From an uncultured Porphyromonadaceae bacterium (GTDB taxonomy: Bacteria > Bacteroidota > Bacteroidia > Bacteroidales > Muribaculaceae): a stretch of 8,311 nucleotides of DNA. Shown here piece after piece: positions 6,445 through 8,311 of the stretch. Both the position numbers and the translations under genes were made by a program. The notes below the pieces were generated by a model, which was not told where the DNA came from, did no database searches, and was given only the letters and a program-made list of their open reading frames with translations. Positions within the stretch are counted from its first letter, which is position 1. Each line of letters begins with the position of its first letter. Location of the stretch: contig CABRZA010000112.1 of NCBI GenBank assembly GCA_902475285.1, positions 1 through 8,311 of the forward strand, read 5' to 3'.

Positions 6445-8311
6445 TTGGCAAAGAAATCAAACACATTTTCGCAGGTAAAGGCCACGGAGGCGCTGGAAGA
6501 GCTCGGGCAGCGGGGCACCACTGCCTTCGAGCTGGTCTACGACCTTCTGCGCATCTTCGCCGGCTACGGCGACGGGCAGGTGCGCCGCACCAAGGAAGGC
6601 CCCGGCAACCTTGCCAAGGACGGCGTGACCGTGGTGGTGAAGAACCTTGTGGCCTACCGCCCGGCAGAGCGGGGGAGTGCCGGCACGGGTCCGCTCTACG
6701 ACACCGTCGGCGCCATGCGCGACGATGCCAAGATAGCGCGCCATTCACCGCGCCTCTACATAGCCTCCGACGGCACCGACCTTGTGGCCTACGACCCCAA
6801 GGAGAACGATTATTATGAGAACTCGGTGGCCCTCCTTTGGAAGGACTTCGAATTCTTCACACCCCTCGCCGGCATAGAGAAGATACAGTTCGCCTCCGAG
6901 GCCGAGGCCGATGTCAAGTCGGCCGAGCTTATGGCCAAGCTCTTCGACGACATCCGCCGCTACAACGACATCCGCGATCCGCATACGGTCCATTCCCTGA
7001 ACGTGTTCATGTCGCGCCTTCTCTTCTGTTTCTTTGCCGAGGACACAGGCCTCTTCCCGCAGGAGAATCTCTTCACCAACACCCTGCGGACCCATACCAA
7101 GGAGGACGGGACGGACGTGGCCGAGTTCATCGACCGCGCCTTTCTGGCAATGTCGACCTCCGACCCCGAGGTGCTGGGCACGCTGCCGCAACTCTATGAA
7201 GTGTTCCCCTACGTTAACGGCGGCCTCTTCAAGGAGCGCTACCCGATACCCGTTCTTTCGCGCCGCGCACGCACGCTCATAATCAACTGCGGCGACTACA
7301 ACTGGCGCGACATCACGCCCGACATCTTCGGTTCGATGATTCAGGCCGTAGTCACCCCCGAGCAGCGTGCGGGCATGGGCATGCACTACACCTCCGTGAC
7401 CAACATCCGCAAGGTGATATGCCCGCTCTTCCTCGACTCGCTCGAAGAGGAATATGCCGCCGCCTGCGCCGAGGCCCGCGCCAAGATGGAGGCCGGCGCC
7501 AACTCCTCGCGCGCCACGCAGCGCCTGCGGGCGCTTCTCGACCGCCTGGCCGGCATACGCTTTTTCGACCCCGCCTGCGGCAGCGGCAACTTCCTCATTG
7601 TGAGCTACAAGCTGCTGCGCGACCTCGAGATACGCATATGGCAGGCCATGCGCGACATCTGCGGCGTGGCCTCGCTGCCCGTGCCGGCCATATCGCTCAC
7701 GCAGTTCTACGGCATAGAGCTCGACGAATACGCCTGCGACACCGCAACGCTATCGCTTTGGCTTGCCGAGCACCAGATGAACGTGAAATTCCACGACGCC
7801 TTCGGCGTTCAGCCCGACACCCTTCCCCTCAAGCCCTCGGGCCATATAGTGAACGGCAACGCCTGCCGGCTGGACTGGGACACCGTCTGCCCCCACACCC
7901 CCACCGACGAAGTCTACATCATGGGCAACCCGCCCTATCTCGGCAGCAAGCTTCAAGATGCCGACCAAAAGGAAGATATGCAGATAGCCATGGAGGGCAC
8001 CGACGCTGCCAAGACTGTCGATTATATCGCTGCATGGTTCTGGAAGGGCGCGAAATACATAAAGGGCACGAAGGCCAAATACGCCTTCGTGACCACCAAC
8101 TCCATCAGCCAGGGCGAGCAGGTGGCCATGCTATGGAAGCCCATCTTCGACCTCGGACTCGAGATATTCTTTGCCCGCACATCGTTCAAGTGGAGCAACA
8201 ACGCCAAATACAATGCGGCTGTAACAGTGGCAATTATCGGCGTGGAAAATAAATCGACGGTGAAGAAAAGGCTGTTCAAAGAGAGCGATAATATTGCCGC
8301 TACGGTCGACA
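6445..8311 (+). CDS. MmeI/type IIG-like class I SAM-dependent DNA methyltransferase, 3'-partial
   Basis: Large adenine-specific-type DNA methyltransferase of the kind found in single-chain type IIG/IIL restriction-modification proteins. The frame is open to the window end (622 codons seen). TTG at 6445 is chosen as start: the in-frame stop is at 6349-6351, the only other early in-frame candidate, GTG at 6397, lies upstream of the predicted transcription start, and the first in-frame ATG is at 6715, inside conserved sequence. Residues 1-160 form an N-terminal domain with PRLYIASDGTDLVAYD and FEFFTPLAGIEK segments. A helical region follows (LLFCFFAEDTGLF near 200; FPYVNGGLF near 257-265). The methyltransferase part has motif X-like GMHYTS (312-317), SAM-binding motif I FDPACGSGNF (374-383), catalytic motif IV NPPY (495-498) and TTNSISQGEQ. 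This order matches the MmeI family. The N-terminal domain shows no ExK nuclease motif, so it may be a methylase without cleavage activity. The target-recognition domain lies past the window end. Confidence 0.9.
   Translation, partial: MAKKSNTFSQVKATEALEELGQRGTTAFELVYDLLRIFAGYGDGQVRRTKEGPGNLAKDGVTVVVKNLVAYRPAERGSAGTGPLYDTVGAMRDDAKIARHSPRLYIASDGTDLVAYDPKENDYYENSVALLWKDFEFFTPLAGIEKIQFASEAEADVKSAELMAKLFDDIRRYNDIRDPHTVHSLNVFMSRLLFCFFAEDTGLFPQENLFTNTLRTHTKEDGTDVAEFIDRAFLAMSTSDPEVLGTLPQLYEVFPYVNGGLFKERYPIPVLSRRARTLIINCGDYNWRDITPDIFGSMIQAVVTPEQRAGMGMHYTSVTNIRKVICPLFLDSLEEEYAAACAEARAKMEAGANSSRATQRLRALLDRLAGIRFFDPACGSGNFLIVSYKLLRDLEIRIWQAMRDICGVASLPVPAISLTQFYGIELDEYACDTATLSLWLAEHQMNVKFHDAFGVQPDTLPLKPSGHIVNGNACRLDWDTVCPHTPTDEVYIMGNPPYLGSKLQDADQKEDMQIAMEGTDAAKTVDYIAAWFWKGAKYIKGTKAKYAFVTTNSISQGEQVAMLWKPIFDLGLEIFFARTSFKWSNNAKYNAAVTVAIIGVENKSTVKKRLFKESDNIAATVD

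Noticed and set aside
6745..7386. 213-codon - strand frame, and the 277-codon + strand frame at 7419-8252, in the methyltransferase region
   Set aside because: Both are shadows. The third + frame, open from 6352 to the window end, carries the methyltransferase motifs in the right order.

Overview
The window looks like a piece of a GC-rich Bacteroidales chromosome. A gut lineage such as Muribaculaceae is plausible, but this rests on gene style and not on any database match. The evidence is: two promoter-like sites of the Bacteroidetes type (TTTG, a 19-20 nt spacer, TAnnTTTG); no Shine-Dalgarno motifs before the starts; a RodA much longer than the proteobacterial form; and a secreted glycosidase ending in a type IX secretion (T9SS)-like tail. 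All genes lie on the + strand.

Layout. (1) Bases 1-3283 are the end of a cell-elongation operon. They hold penicillin-binding protein 2 (5' end outside the window) and, overlapping it by 23 bp, the SEDS glycan polymerase RodA. The two act together: RodA polymerises glycan strands from lipid II and PBP2 cross-links them in the elongasome. (2) Bases 3357-6140 are a stand-alone secreted GH13 alpha-amylase-family enzyme. It has its own predicted promoter, whose -33 element lies inside the end of rodA, and a strong intrinsic terminator. Its modules are: signal peptide, two beta-sandwich domains, a CBM48-like domain, a GH13 barrel, a C-terminal beta domain and a T9SS-like tail. (3) Bases 6141-6444 are a gene-free spacer. 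It holds the terminator, a decayed three-copy repeat with a period near 33 bp, several AT-rich dyads and a second Bacteroidetes-type promoter. (4) From 6445 to the window end, open at its 3' end, runs a large MmeI/type IIG-like DNA methyltransferase with a TTG start. It is the longest gene fragment after the GH13 gene and PBP2, and marks the start of a probable restriction-modification or defence locus.

The most interesting part is the spacer plus the methyltransferase. The N-terminal domain sits where MmeI-type proteins carry a nuclease, but shows no recognisable ExK catalytic motif. The promoter has a perfect 10-bp palindrome in its spacer, which suggests regulated expression. The sequence-recognition domain and any partner genes lie past the window end.
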